Source of the DNA: Pseudomonas putida
GTDB taxonomy: Bacteria > Pseudomonadota > Gammaproteobacteria > Pseudomonadales > Pseudomonadaceae
NCBI RefSeq assembly: GCF_026625125.1
Contig: NZ_CP113097.1
Coordinates: 2,046,001 to 2,110,000 of the forward strand
Direction: 5' to 3'
DNA length: 64,000 nucleotides
Made by a program: the position numbers and the translations under genes. Each line of letters starts with the position of its first letter. Positions within the stretch are counted from its first letter, which is position 1. Positions 34,953 through 43,884 of this stretch are shown piece after piece. The notes below the pieces were generated by a model. It was not told the DNA's origin and made no database searches. It was given only the letters and a program-made list of their open reading frames with translations.

Positions 34953-37223
34953 TCAGTTTGTTTCTGGATGACGGGGAAGGGTGAAATGGAAGCTGGCGCC
35001 CTGGTCGACCTGACCTTGGGCCCAGACTCGGCCATCGTGACGCTCGATGATCCGGCGCACGCTGGCCAGGCCGATCCCGGTGCCCTCGAAGTCCTCCATG
35101 CGGTGTAGCCGCTGGAACACACCGAAGAGTTTGTTCGCATAGGCCATATCGAAGCCCACGCCATTATCGCGAATATAGACTTCGATTTCCTCTTCGTGCA
35201 GGTGGGCGCCGATGTCGATGCGTGCAGGCTCGCGGCCACGGGTGTATTTGATGGCGTTGGCGATCAGGTTGTGCAGCGCCAGGTTGATGAAGGCCGGGTC
35301 ACCGATCACCTTGGGCAGCGGCGCCACGTTCCAGATGATCTCACGCCCTTCGTAATCGGGCGCCAGTTCCTGGCGAATGGCTTCGACCAAGGCATTGAGG
35401 TCGACATCGGACAGGCGCAGCGCCGAGCGGCCCATCTGCGAGAAATTCAGCAGGTTGTCCACCAGGCTGCCGGCGAACTGCGCGGCCTCCTCGATGTGTT
35501 TGAGAAAGCGCCGGCCGCGCTCACTGAGGCCCTGGCCTTCGATTTCGCCGAGCAGTTCGGTGTAGCCGGCGATATGGCGCAACGGTGCGCGCAGGTCGTG
35601 GGACACGCTGTAGCTGAAGGCTTCGAGCTCTTTGTTCGAGCGGCGTAGTTCATTTGCCAGCTGCGCCAGTTCTTCTGCCTTGCGCAAGACGATGCCGAGC
35701 ACTGCAGTGCGCAGTTCGACCACGCCTTCGATCGTCAGCGGGTCCCACGGCTCGCAGTAGCCGCTTAACTGTTCCTGCCAGTGTTCGAAGCTGTGCCGCG
35801 GGTTCAGCGCCCCCTGCGGGCCAATCTGTTTATCGGGCCGCCCGGCCCAGTTGACCGTGCGTACCTGCTCGGGGCGGAACCACAGCAGGTAGTGCGAATG
35901 AATCTGGGAAATGGCCACCGCCAACACGCCACCGGCATGCTCGGCCAGCTCGGGCAGTTCGTCGATGTCGCGGCGCACGTTGTCACTCTGGAACACCGTC
36001 TCGTCATCGCGCTGGGCCAACCAGTGCACCAGCGCAGTGACCTGCGCCGCCGGTGGCGTCTGGCCAATTAGGTCGCAGCGCTCGGCGGAAATGACCGCCG
36101 CGCCGCTCGCCCCGGCGAACGCCAGCAGCACCTCGGGCAGCGCGCGCAGGCCCTCGCTGACGCTGTCATGGTCGGCCATCGAGGAGATCATCCGGACGAT
36201 GTGCTGGCGCAGGTCGAGCAGCTTTCGGGTATTGGCGTGGGACTCACGCGATTCGATCTGCAGCGACAGCACGCTGGCCAACAGCTCGCAGGCCGTGCGG
36301 GTGCGCAGATCGACCGGGCGAGGTTGCTGGTGATGGCACGACACCAGCCCCCACAGTTGCCCATCGACCACGATCGACAGTGACATCGACGCCAGGGTGC
36401 CCATGTTGCGCATGTATTGCAGGTGCACCGGCGATACGCTGCGCAACGCGGCAAAACTCATGTCCAGCGATTGGCCTGTGCGCGGGTTGGCCGCCGGTAC
36501 CAAAGGCACGGCCTGGTAATTGGCATCTTCGATCACGCGGATGCGGTTGACCCGATAAAGCTCCCGTGCCTGGCGGGGGATGTCCGAGGCCGGGAAGCAT
36601 AGGCCCAGGTAGCGGGGATAGCCGGCATCGGCCACTTCAGCCAGCACCTGGCCATTACCTTCCGAATCGAAGCTGTAGGCTTTGACTCGGCCAAAACCTG
36701 TGATCTGCTTTATTTGCAGCACGGTCTGCTGCAGCAACTCTTCCAGGCTGGCGGCGTTGTTCAGGCTGCTGACAAAACTACGTACCAGTGGGTAATAGTC
36801 GCCTTCAAGGGCCTGGCCCGCGGGCTGGCGAGCGGGTTCGAACTCGGCGATCAGCACCTGGTCATGGCGATGCGTGAGCAGGCGCAGGCGGTCGCTGAAG
36901 GGCGCGCCCTGGCGCAGGTACACATCGCCGATGTAGAACGGGAAAACGTCATCCCCGGGCAAGCGCTCAAGATGGGCGCGCAGGTCGAAACTGTCGCTGA
37001 CCACGTCGGCGAAGGTGCACCCCAGCAGTTCTTGGGCGGGCACGCCTAGCCAGCGGGCGACATTGTCGCTGGCCTGGAGGATACGCAGGTCCTGTTCGTC
37101 CAGCACCAGCAGAAAACCGTGGGGTTGGATGCTGCCGGGAACCTGAATGGGCTCCTGGGCACAGCGTTCCACGGCTTCGGCGAGTGCGATGTCTGTGGTC
37201 GTCAATGGATACGCTCCTGTCAT
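34953..37223 (-). CDS. bphP: Bacteriophytochrome histidine kinase
   Basis: 756-residue red/far-red light sensor kinase. The PAS domain begins VERCAQEPIQVPGSIQPHGFLL, with Cys21 at the biliverdin-attachment position of bacteriophytochromes. The GAF domain has the signature PASDIPRQAREL (Asp about 214) and SPVHLQYMRNMG. The PHY domain has the tongue motif PRHSF (NPRHSFEHW) and WFRPEQVRTVNW. HisKA has SYSVSHDLRAPLRHIAGY and the ATPase DNGVGF and GTGIGLASV. I use the ATG at 37223 (MTGAYPL...), placing Cys at the normal distance; the open frame upstream to 37385 lacks family similarity. No heme oxygenase gene for biliverdin is present in the window. Confidence 0.94.
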   Translation of the reverse strand: MTGAYPLTTTDIALAEAVERCAQEPIQVPGSIQPHGFLLVLDEQDLRILQASDNVARWLGVPAQELLGCTFADVVSDSFDLRAHLERLPGDDVFPFYIGDVYLRQGAPFSDRLRLLTHRHDQVLIAEFEPARQPAGQALEGDYYPLVRSFVSSLNNAASLEELLQQTVLQIKQITGFGRVKAYSFDSEGNGQVLAEVADAGYPRYLGLCFPASDIPRQARELYRVNRIRVIEDANYQAVPLVPAANPRTGQSLDMSFAALRSVSPVHLQYMRNMGTLASMSLSIVVDGQLWGLVSCHHQQPRPVDLRTRTACELLASVLSLQIESRESHANTRKLLDLRQHIVRMISSMADHDSVSEGLRALPEVLLAFAGASGAAVISAERCDLIGQTPPAAQVTALVHWLAQRDDETVFQSDNVRRDIDELPELAEHAGGVLAVAISQIHSHYLLWFRPEQVRTVNWAGRPDKQIGPQGALNPRHSFEHWQEQLSGYCEPWDPLTIEGVVELRTAVLGIVLRKAEELAQLANELRRSNKELEAFSYSVSHDLRAPLRHIAGYTELLGEIEGQGLSERGRRFLKHIEEAAQFAGSLVDNLLNFSQMGRSALRLSDVDLNALVEAIRQELAPDYEGREIIWNVAPLPKVIGDPAFINLALHNLIANAIKYTRGREPARIDIGAHLHEEEIEVYIRDNGVGFDMAYANKLFGVFQRLHRMEDFEGTGIGLASVRRIIERHDGRVWAQGQVDQGASFHFTLPRHPETN

Positions 37224-37487
37224 GTTCGTCCATGCATGGCGCGCATGCGTCTGATGCGGGCTCGGTGGCTGCTGCGCACCGTAACAGAATGCGCAAAGGT
37301 TTGCCGGCCTATGGCCATTGGAGGCGCTGGACGGGCATGGGTTCGATGCCGCTCGGAAATTTCTTGGCCGTGACAGGGCAGCCATCTAACCCTTTGTTGT
37401 TACTACCAAAGAATGGCGGGCAGCGGCCACGGGCCAGCCACCGGCTGCTACGCTCAGACTCAGGACCTTGAAACAAGGGGCGTGTCA

Positions 37488-38015
37488 GTGACGGGACGCT
37501 GTGTGGTGACGCTGTGGGGCCTGCTGTTGGCTGGCAGTGCCGTAGCAGCGGACTTCCTCGTGGAGGTGCGCGTGCAGGTGCAGCGAGGCTGCATGCTGGT
37601 CAACCAGCAGCGCGAGGCGGGGGCGCAGGACCTCGGTCGGCTCGACCTGGGCACTGCCGCACGCCTGGATGGGCCGGGTACGCCCTTGAGCGCAGAGCTG
37701 CTCAACCAGCGGCCACCGCGCCTGGAATGCAATCCCGATACGCCCTACCAGGTGCGTGTCGACGGTGGCCAGCACGGTGGTGCCGGTGAACTGCGCTTCT
37801 TGGCCAGCAGCGACGCCAGGGCGCGGCCGATCCCCTACCGCCTGTACCGCGACGCGGCCTGGCGCGAGCCTGTGATCGTGGGCCAGCCCCACGCCGCGCG
37901 CGTGCCGGACAGCGGGACGGTCGAACTGCCGCTGTACGCACGTATCGACAAGCTGGCCTGGGTGCCGCACGCCGGTGTGTATGCCGACCTGCTCAAAGTC
38001 ACGGTCACCTGGTAG
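37488..38015 (+). CDS. Csu-type pilus subunit, spore coat U domain (subunit 1)
   Basis: 175-residue exported protein with signal peptide ending at SAVAA, then a single SCPU domain: an early Cys (VQRGCMLVNQQ), a second Cys in RLECNPDTPYQVRVDGGQ, and the C-terminal strand GVYADLLKVTVTW. The start is one of two in-frame GTGs (37482 or 37488); AAGGGG at 37475-37480 fits 37488. It is the first gene of a seven-gene chaperone-usher operon. It is the most diverged of the four small subunits. Confidence 0.82.
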   Translation: MTGRCVVTLWGLLLAGSAVAADFLVEVRVQVQRGCMLVNQQREAGAQDLGRLDLGTAARLDGPGTPLSAELLNQRPPRLECNPDTPYQVRVDGGQHGGAGELRFLASSDARARPIPYRLYRDAAWREPVIVGQPHAARVPDSGTVELPLYARIDKLAWVPHAGVYADLLKVTVTW

Positions 38016-38044
38016 CGAGCCAACATGCACAAGGACGTCATGCC

Positions 38045-38581
38045 ATGAACCGTACATCCATCCTGCTGCTCAGCCTGGGCCCGCTGCTATTGCCCAGCGG
38101 CGCAGCACATGGCACGACCACCGGCTTCATCCAGGCCCGTCTGGTGATCAGCGCCGCGTGCCAGATCAGCAGTGGCGACCAGCCCCCGGCCACGCTCGGC
38201 AACCCTGGGCTGATGGACTTCGGCGAGCGTGGCCCGAACTGGGACCAGCCGCTGCGCAGCCGGGTCGACGAAGCGAACGGCGAGGGCAGCCTGCAAATCA
38301 GCTGCACGCCCCAGGTCAGGGCCTTCAACGTGCGCATCAACGGCGGCCTCAACGGTAGCGATGGCGTCCGGCGCCTCAGCAATGGCCGTGAAATGATCCC
38401 CTATCAACTGGCGCTCGACCCGGGCGGTAATAGCCGTTATGGCATCGGCCAGGCGCGTGCCTTCACCATCAGCAGCACCGAACAGATTCCCATCCCCATC
38501 TTCGGCGTAGTGGTGGCGCAACCGCGTGCGCTGCCGGCCGGGTTGTACCGCGACACGCTCAGAGTGACTTTGGACTGGTAA
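38045..38581 (+). CDS. Csu-type pilus subunit, spore coat U domain (subunit 2)
   Basis: 178-residue exported protein. Signal peptide MNRTSILLLSLGPLLLPSGAAHG; SCPU domain with paired cysteines (SAACQISSGDQ and LQISCTPQVRAFNVRINGGLNG) and the terminal donor-like strand LPAGLYRDTLRVTLDW. The gene follows subunit 1 by 29 nt. The rank within the fibre cannot be told from sequence alone. Confidence 0.86.
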   Translation: MNRTSILLLSLGPLLLPSGAAHGTTTGFIQARLVISAACQISSGDQPPATLGNPGLMDFGERGPNWDQPLRSRVDEANGEGSLQISCTPQVRAFNVRINGGLNGSDGVRRLSNGREMIPYQLALDPGGNSRYGIGQARAFTISSTEQIPIPIFGVVVAQPRALPAGLYRDTLRVTLDW

Positions 38582-38600
38582 TTCCCGCAAGGAGACCCCG

Positions 38601-39134
38601 ATGCGAACGAACCTCACCCACTGCATGCTCGCCGGCCTTGGCCTGGCGATGGCATGCCACGCCCAGGCCGCCACGGTGACCGGGACCATCAACTCCACCC
38701 TGACCTTGACTTCGGCGTGCCAGGTCAATGGCACCACAGGCACCTCGGGGTTGAATTTCGGTACCCTCAGCTTCGGCACTCAGGAGGCGTTGTTCACCAC
38801 CGCCAACGGCGAGGTGCTCGGTGGCGGCGGCGGTGCGATGAGCATCCTCTGCTCCGCAGGTACGGTGCCAGCCATCCGCGTGCGTGCGGGGGCCAACGAC
38901 GGTGCCTCGACTGGCGGTACCCGGGCGCTGGCAGACGGCAACGGCAACTTCGTGCCCTACGACTTCTATACCGACACTGGGCGTACCCAACTGCTGGCCA
39001 TCGACGGCACCATCACGCTGCCGACCAGCACCGGGGTTGCTCAGACCGTCAACCTCTATGGTCAGGCGCGCGGCAAGGCCGGCCTGCCAGCGGGGGTATA
39101 CACCGATACGGTGGCAGTCGAGCTGTCGTTCTGA
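38601..39134 (+). CDS. Csu-type pilus subunit, spore coat U domain (subunit 3, likely major pilin)
   Basis: 177-residue exported protein: signal peptide ending HAQAA, then VTGTINSTLTLTSACQVNGTTG with a Gly/Thr-rich composition and a Gly-rich loop (GEVLGGGGGAMSILC). This simple, small-residue-rich sequence is most like CsuA/B, the major rod subunit of Acinetobacter Csu pili, from recall. The final strand is LPAGVYTDTVAVELSF. GGAGA precedes its ATG. Confidence 0.85.
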   Translation: MRTNLTHCMLAGLGLAMACHAQAATVTGTINSTLTLTSACQVNGTTGTSGLNFGTLSFGTQEALFTTANGEVLGGGGGAMSILCSAGTVPAIRVRAGANDGASTGGTRALADGNGNFVPYDFYTDTGRTQLLAIDGTITLPTSTGVAQTVNLYGQARGKAGLPAGVYTDTVAVELSF

Positions 39135-39143
39135 GCCGCAGCC

Positions 39144-39647
39144 ATGCGCTATTGGCTGGGTGGCTCCCTTGCAGGCCTGGGCATCCTGTTGGCGACGCCA
39201 CTGGATGCGGCGACCAGCAGCAGCTTCCAGGTCACCGCGACGATCACCGCGGGCTGCCTGGTGGTGGGCGGCGTCAGCCAGTATGGCGTGCTCGATTACG
39301 GCACCCAGTCGGCCTTGGCGACCGGGACCCTCAGCACGTCCCTGGGCGGGACCACGGTGACTTTCCAGTGCACGCCCGGCGTTAGCCTGAGCATGAGCCT
39401 GAACGGTGGGCAGAACGCGGTGAGCGGCACGCGCTACCTCAAGCGCGGCGGCGGCACGCAGCTACTGGCCTACCAACTGTACCAGGACGCGGCCTACAGC
39501 CAGAGCATCGCCGTGGGCCAGAGCGTGGCACTGAACAACAGCGACCCGACGGCGATCAAGCTGTCGGTGTATGGCCGCACGCAGCTCACCGGCCTTGTGC
39601 CGGCCGGCACTTACACCGACGTCGTGCAAGTGGCGGTGACCTGGTGA
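39144..39647 (+). CDS. Csu-type pilus subunit, spore coat U domain (subunit 4)
   Basis: 167-residue exported protein with signal peptide MRYWLGGSLAGLGILLATPLDAA and an SCPU domain (ATITAGCLVVGGVSQYG, VTFQCTPGVSLSMSLNGGQN, VPAGTYTDVVQVAVTW). It starts 9 nt after subunit 3 stops. It is the last of the four small subunits before the chaperone gene. Confidence 0.86.
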   Translation: MRYWLGGSLAGLGILLATPLDAATSSSFQVTATITAGCLVVGGVSQYGVLDYGTQSALATGTLSTSLGGTTVTFQCTPGVSLSMSLNGGQNAVSGTRYLKRGGGTQLLAYQLYQDAAYSQSIAVGQSVALNNSDPTAIKLSVYGRTQLTGLVPAGTYTDVVQVAVTW

Positions 39648-39685
39648 AACGACCGGGCCCCTGACAATCAATCAAGGAGAGCGGT

Positions 39686-40462
39686 ATGCAGGCAGGCGCG
39701 AAGTGGGCGCGGGTTTTGATCGGGGCATTGCTGCTGGCGAGCTTGCCGGCGGGGGCTGCCACCTCAGTGCTGATCTGGCCGATCGACCCGGTGCTGGAGG
39801 CTGACCAGAAGGCCGGTGCGCTGTGGCTGGAGAACCGCGGCAGCGCCCCGGCGAGCCTCCAGGTACGCGTATTTGCCTGGCGACAGGGCGATAACCAGGA
39901 GCAGTTCCAGGCCCAGCGGGAAATCATCGGCAGCCCGCCGGTAGCGACCATCGCCCCCGGCCAGAAACAACTGATCCGCCTCACCCGCACCGGCAGTTCA
40001 CCGGCCGGCCAGGAACAGGCCTACCGCATCATCATCGACGAAATTCCCTCGCCACTGCCCACGGACAACGCCAACCAGGGCGCCACTGCGGCCATCCGCC
40101 TGCAGATGCGCTATTCGGTGCCGTTGTTCGTCTATGGCGAAGGTTTGTGGGGCAAGCCGGATCCGCAAGGCAAGCGCAGCGCCAGCAGCGTGGGCAAGCC
40201 GCAACTGAGCTGGCGGCCGGTGACGGTGCAGGGCAAACCCTATGTGGAACTGCGCAACACCGGCCCGGTGCATGCCCGGCTGACCGATGTGGTGGTACAG
40301 CAGGGCGGCCAGGCAAGGCCACTGGCCGAGGGCCTGCTGGGGTATGTACTGCCCGGGGCCAGCATGCGCTGGCCGGCACCGGTTGCACCGAACGCCAGCG
40401 GCGTACTCAAGGGCAGGGTGAATGGCCAGGAGGTGGCCGAGGCGATCCGCCAAGGGCAATGA
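39686..40462 (+). CDS. csuC: Pilus assembly chaperone (CsuC-like)
   Basis: 258-residue periplasmic PapD-type chaperone with signal peptide ending LPAGA. N-terminal Ig domain: SVLIWPIDPVLEADQKAGALWLENRGSAPASLQVRVFAWRQGDN, then the segment PPVATIAPGQKQLIRLTRTG, where the pilus chaperones have a conserved Arg/Lys site. The second Ig domain follows RYSVPLFVYGEGLW. It receives SCPU subunits at the Sec exit and hands them to the usher. AGGAGA precedes the ATG. Confidence 0.9.
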   Translation: MQAGAKWARVLIGALLLASLPAGAATSVLIWPIDPVLEADQKAGALWLENRGSAPASLQVRVFAWRQGDNQEQFQAQREIIGSPPVATIAPGQKQLIRLTRTGSSPAGQEQAYRIIIDEIPSPLPTDNANQGATAAIRLQMRYSVPLFVYGEGLWGKPDPQGKRSASSVGKPQLSWRPVTVQGKPYVELRNTGPVHARLTDVVVQQGGQARPLAEGLLGYVLPGASMRWPAPVAPNASGVLKGRVNGQEVAEAIRQGQ

Positions 40463-40474
40463 AGCCACTATTGA

Positions 40475-42868
40475 ATGAATGTCAGGGGCCAGGGAGGACC
40501 CGGCAATGGTTGGAATGCGTGTGTGAAATGGCTGGCGCGGGCGACACGCCGCTGGTACCTGGGGCTGGCGCTCATCGGCCCCGGCCTGGCGGTGGCCGAC
40601 GAGCTGCCGCCGCCGCCCACCGAGGCCGCCGCCATTGCCGACGCCACACTGTATCTGGACCTGCTGGTGAACCAGGTGCCCAGGGCTGAGCTGGTGCCGG
40701 TGCAGCAGCGCGCCGGAGGGCTGTTCCTCGACAGCCAGGTGTTGCGCGCTGCCGGCATCGCCCTGCCGGGCAACCCGCAAGGCGAGGTGGCCCTGGATGC
40801 CATCGCGGGCCTGCACAGCGACTACGACAGCCAGAACCAGCGCCTGCTGCTGCAAGTGCCACCGGCCTGGCTCCCGGACCAGCAGGTCGGCGACCGTAAC
40901 CTGTATCCGGCCAGCGATGCACGCAGCAGTTTCGGCGCGCTGTTCAACTATGACCTGTACCTGAACGACACCGACGAGGGGGGTACTTACCTGGCAGCCT
41001 GGAATGAGCTGCGCCTGTTCGACAGTTGGGGCACATTTGCCACCACCGGCCAGTGGCGGCAGTCGTTCAACGGTGCTGCGGCCGACGACAGCCGTCAGGG
41101 CTTTTTGCGCTACGACACCACCTGGCGCTTCACCGACGAGCAGCGCCTGCTGACTTACGAAGCGGGCGACTTCGTCACCGGTGCGTTGCCCTGGACCAGT
41201 TCGGTGCGGGTGGGCGGCCTGCAACTGTCGCGTGACTTTGCCGCCCGCCCGGACCTGGTCACGTATCCGTTGCCTGCCTTCGCGGGGGAGGCGGCAGTGC
41301 CAACCTCGCTGGACTTGTTCATCAACGGCTACAAGTCCAGCACCACGGAGTTGCAGCCTGGCCCTTACACCCTGACCAACGTGCCGTTCATCAACGGTGC
41401 CGGCGAGGCGGTGGTGGTCACCACCGATGCCCTGGGGCGCCAGGTGTCCACCACGTTGCCGTTCTACGTCACCAGCAGCCTGCTGCAAAAAGGCCTGTCG
41501 GATTTCTCCATGGCCGCCGGCAGCCTGCGCCGTGACTATGCCGTGCGCGACTTCAGCTACGGGCCTGGCGTCGCCTCGGCCAGCCTGCGCCATGGCGTCA
41601 GCGATGCCTTCACCCTCGAAAGCCATGTCGAAACCGCAGAATCGTTGCTGCTTGGCGGTTTGGGCGCGAATGTGCGACTGGGCACTTTCGGCGTACTGAA
41701 CGCTGCCGTAGCCCAGAGCCAGTACGACGGTGAAAAGGGCCACCAGGTCGCCCTCGGCTATCAGTACAACAGCCAGCCCTTCGGTTTCAGCTATCAGCGT
41801 TTGCAGCGCCATGATGCGTACGCCGACCTGAGCCGGGTCGACAGCCCGGACCTGCAATTGAGCCAGCGCAGCGAACAGGTCACCCTCAGCCTCAACCTGG
41901 AACGCTTCGGCAGCCTTGGCGCGGGCTACTTCGATGTGCGCGCCGGTGACGGCTCACGCACCCGCCTGATCAACCTCAGTTGGAGCAAGCCGCTGTGGGG
42001 CAACAGCAGTGTCTACCTGTCGGCCAACCGCGAGGTCGGCGACAGCCAGTGGGCGGTGCAGGCGCAATGGGTGATCCCGATCGACTTCAGCGGCACCCTG
42101 GCGGTGAGCATGGAGCGCAGCAAGGAAGGCGAGGACCTGCAGCGGGTCAACTTCAGCCGCGCGGTGCCGGTGGGCGGCGGTGTCGGCTACAACCTTGGCT
42201 ACGCCACCGGAGGTGATCGTGATGCCTACCGCCAGGCGGACGCCACCTGGCGCCTGCAGTCGGTGCAATTGCAGGCCGGCGCGTATGGCAGCAGCGGTGA
42301 GATGACCCGCTGGGCCGACGCCAGCGGCTCGCTGGTGTGGATGGACGCCGGGGTGTTTGCCGCCAATCGTATCGACGATGCCTTTGTGGTGGTCAGCACC
42401 GGCGGCTATGCCGATGTGCCCGTGCGTTACGAAAATCAGGAGATCGGCCGCACCGACCGCAACGGCCACCTGCTGGTGCCGTACAGCAGCGGCTACTACC
42501 GCGGCAAGTACGAGATCGATCCCATGGATCTGCCGCCCGATGTGCTCGCGTCACAGGTGGAGCAGCGGGTCGCGGTGCGCCGTGGCAGCGGCTACTTGCT
42601 GGAATTCCCGCTCAAGCGCGTGCTGGCGGCGAGCATCGAGCTGGTCGATGGCAACCAGCAGCCGCTCAAGCTGGGCAGTACGGTCAGCCACCGTGAAAGT
42701 GGCAGCCAGGCGGTGGTGGGTTGGGACGGGCTGGTCTATCTGGAAAACCTCTCGGCGCATAACCAGCTGCAGGTCAGGTTGGAGGGAGGAGGGCAGTGTC
42801 AGGTCGAATTCGACTTGCCGCAGGCAGAAGGCTCGATCCCGTTGATCGGCCCTCTGGTGTGCCGATGA
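40475..42868 (+). CDS. csuD: Outer membrane usher (CsuD-like)
   Basis: 797-residue fimbrial usher. Domains: N-terminal periplasmic domain after the signal region (LYLDLLVNQVPRAELVPVQQRAG), 24-strand beta-barrel with plug (SLDLFINGYKSSTTELQPGPYTLTNVPFINGAGEAVVVTTDALGRQ), and C-terminal domains ending VEFDLPQAEGSIPLIGPLVCR, with the Cys pair of the last domain. The start at 40475 (ATG) lacks a good ribosome site; a GTG at 40523 preceding KWLARATRRWYLGLAL would give a normal signal peptide. Its stop overlaps the ATG of the tip gene. Confidence 0.9.
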   Translation: MNVRGQGGPGNGWNACVKWLARATRRWYLGLALIGPGLAVADELPPPPTEAAAIADATLYLDLLVNQVPRAELVPVQQRAGGLFLDSQVLRAAGIALPGNPQGEVALDAIAGLHSDYDSQNQRLLLQVPPAWLPDQQVGDRNLYPASDARSSFGALFNYDLYLNDTDEGGTYLAAWNELRLFDSWGTFATTGQWRQSFNGAAADDSRQGFLRYDTTWRFTDEQRLLTYEAGDFVTGALPWTSSVRVGGLQLSRDFAARPDLVTYPLPAFAGEAAVPTSLDLFINGYKSSTTELQPGPYTLTNVPFINGAGEAVVVTTDALGRQVSTTLPFYVTSSLLQKGLSDFSMAAGSLRRDYAVRDFSYGPGVASASLRHGVSDAFTLESHVETAESLLLGGLGANVRLGTFGVLNAAVAQSQYDGEKGHQVALGYQYNSQPFGFSYQRLQRHDAYADLSRVDSPDLQLSQRSEQVTLSLNLERFGSLGAGYFDVRAGDGSRTRLINLSWSKPLWGNSSVYLSANREVGDSQWAVQAQWVIPIDFSGTLAVSMERSKEGEDLQRVNFSRAVPVGGGVGYNLGYATGGDRDAYRQADATWRLQSVQLQAGAYGSSGEMTRWADASGSLVWMDAGVFAANRIDDAFVVVSTGGYADVPVRYENQEIGRTDRNGHLLVPYSSGYYRGKYEIDPMDLPPDVLASQVEQRVAVRRGSGYLLEFPLKRVLAASIELVDGNQQPLKLGSTVSHRESGSQAVVGWDGLVYLENLSAHNQLQVRLEGGGQCQVEFDLPQAEGSIPLIGPLVCR

Positions 42869-43836
42869 GCAAGGGGTTGCGCGGCCTGCTGATCGGCATG
42901 CTGGCGCTGCCGGCGGGGTCGGCCTGGGCGTTATGTTCGTCCGTGGCCACTGCACCAGCGGCGTTCGGCACCGTCAACTCGACCCTGGTGCGCACCGCCA
43001 TCCAGAGTGCCTCCACCACCAATGCGGGTTTGCAGTGCACCGGGTCGTTGTTGTCCCTGCTAGTGAGCAGTGACCACTTCTACCTCACCATCACCTCCGC
43101 TACCAGCGGGCTGGTGGGGCCGACCGGGGATGTCATCCCCTATACGATCTATGCCAATAATACGACCAGCTACCCCATCACTCGCGGCGCCCAGTTCGAT
43201 TTCGCGCGCAACGGCCTGATCGACGCCCTGGGCCTGCTCAATGGCAACTCCCCGAAGTCTGTGCCGGTGTACCTGAAGACTTCGGTTGGCGCCAACGTGG
43301 CGGCTGGCGTCTATACCGAGACGCTGAACCTTGCCTGGGTCTGGAACTACTGCTCAGGCATTGGCCTGGGCAATCTGTGCCTGGGGCGCGACACGGGTTC
43401 GGGTAACCAGACCCTCACGGTGAGCCTGACGGTGAGTAATGACTGCCAGATATCGACGCCCACCATCAGCTTTGGCAGTGCGCCGGTAGTGGCGGGGTTC
43501 GGCACGGTGAACCAGAGCGTGAACCTGTCCTGTACCAAGGGCAGCAGCTACACGGTCGGGCTGGATGACGGACAGAATGCAGCAGGCGGGCGTCGGAGGA
43601 TGAAGTCTGCTGCCAACAACTACCTGGCCTACGACATCTTCAAAAGCGCGGGCGCCGTACGGTGGGGAGCCGTGGGCAGCGCGCGGCGCTCGAGCAGCGA
43701 TGCCAATGTCAACCCCGGGGCGGGGACTGGCACGGGTAGCCAGGTGTTCAACTACAACGCCAAGGTCTACACCGACCAGGCGACACCGCCGGCGGCGACC
43801 TATACCGACAATGTGATACTCGATGTGCAGTTTTGA
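42865..43836 (+). CDS. csuE: Csu-type pilus tip adhesin, two spore coat U domains (CsuE-like)
   Basis: 323-residue exported protein, signal peptide MSKGLRGLLIGMLALPAGSAWA. Two SCPU domains in tandem: the N-terminal adhesin-like domain (about 24-180) and the C-terminal pilin-like domain (from SNDCQISTPTISFGSAP to YTDNVILDVQF). This is the CsuE layout; in Acinetobacter the tip domain exposes hydrophobic loops that stick to plastics. The ATG overlaps the usher TGA (ATGA), so the two are coupled. It is the last gene of the pilus operon. Confidence 0.88.
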   Translation: MSKGLRGLLIGMLALPAGSAWALCSSVATAPAAFGTVNSTLVRTAIQSASTTNAGLQCTGSLLSLLVSSDHFYLTITSATSGLVGPTGDVIPYTIYANNTTSYPITRGAQFDFARNGLIDALGLLNGNSPKSVPVYLKTSVGANVAAGVYTETLNLAWVWNYCSGIGLGNLCLGRDTGSGNQTLTVSLTVSNDCQISTPTISFGSAPVVAGFGTVNQSVNLSCTKGSSYTVGLDDGQNAAGGRRRMKSAANNYLAYDIFKSAGAVRWGAVGSARRSSSDANVNPGAGTGTGSQVFNYNAKVYTDQATPPAATYTDNVILDVQF

Positions 43837-43838
43837 CT

Positions 43839-43881
43839 GTGCAGGCCTTTCCGCGGGCTTGCCCCGAGAAAAGGCCTGCAC
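43839..43881. terminator. Hairpin between convergent csuE and M14 peptidase genes
   Basis: Perfect 12-bp stem GTGCAGGCCTTT / AAAGGCCTGCAC with a 19-nt loop. It lies exactly between the two convergent stops, so a bidirectional terminator role is likely even though the T-tract is short. Confidence 0.6.
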
Positions 43882-43884
43882 TGA

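Noticed and set aside
39998..41857. A 619-codon minus-strand frame opposite the chaperone and usher genes
   Set aside because: It covers two well-supported genes and its translation is a low-complexity His/Gln/Val-rich shadow.
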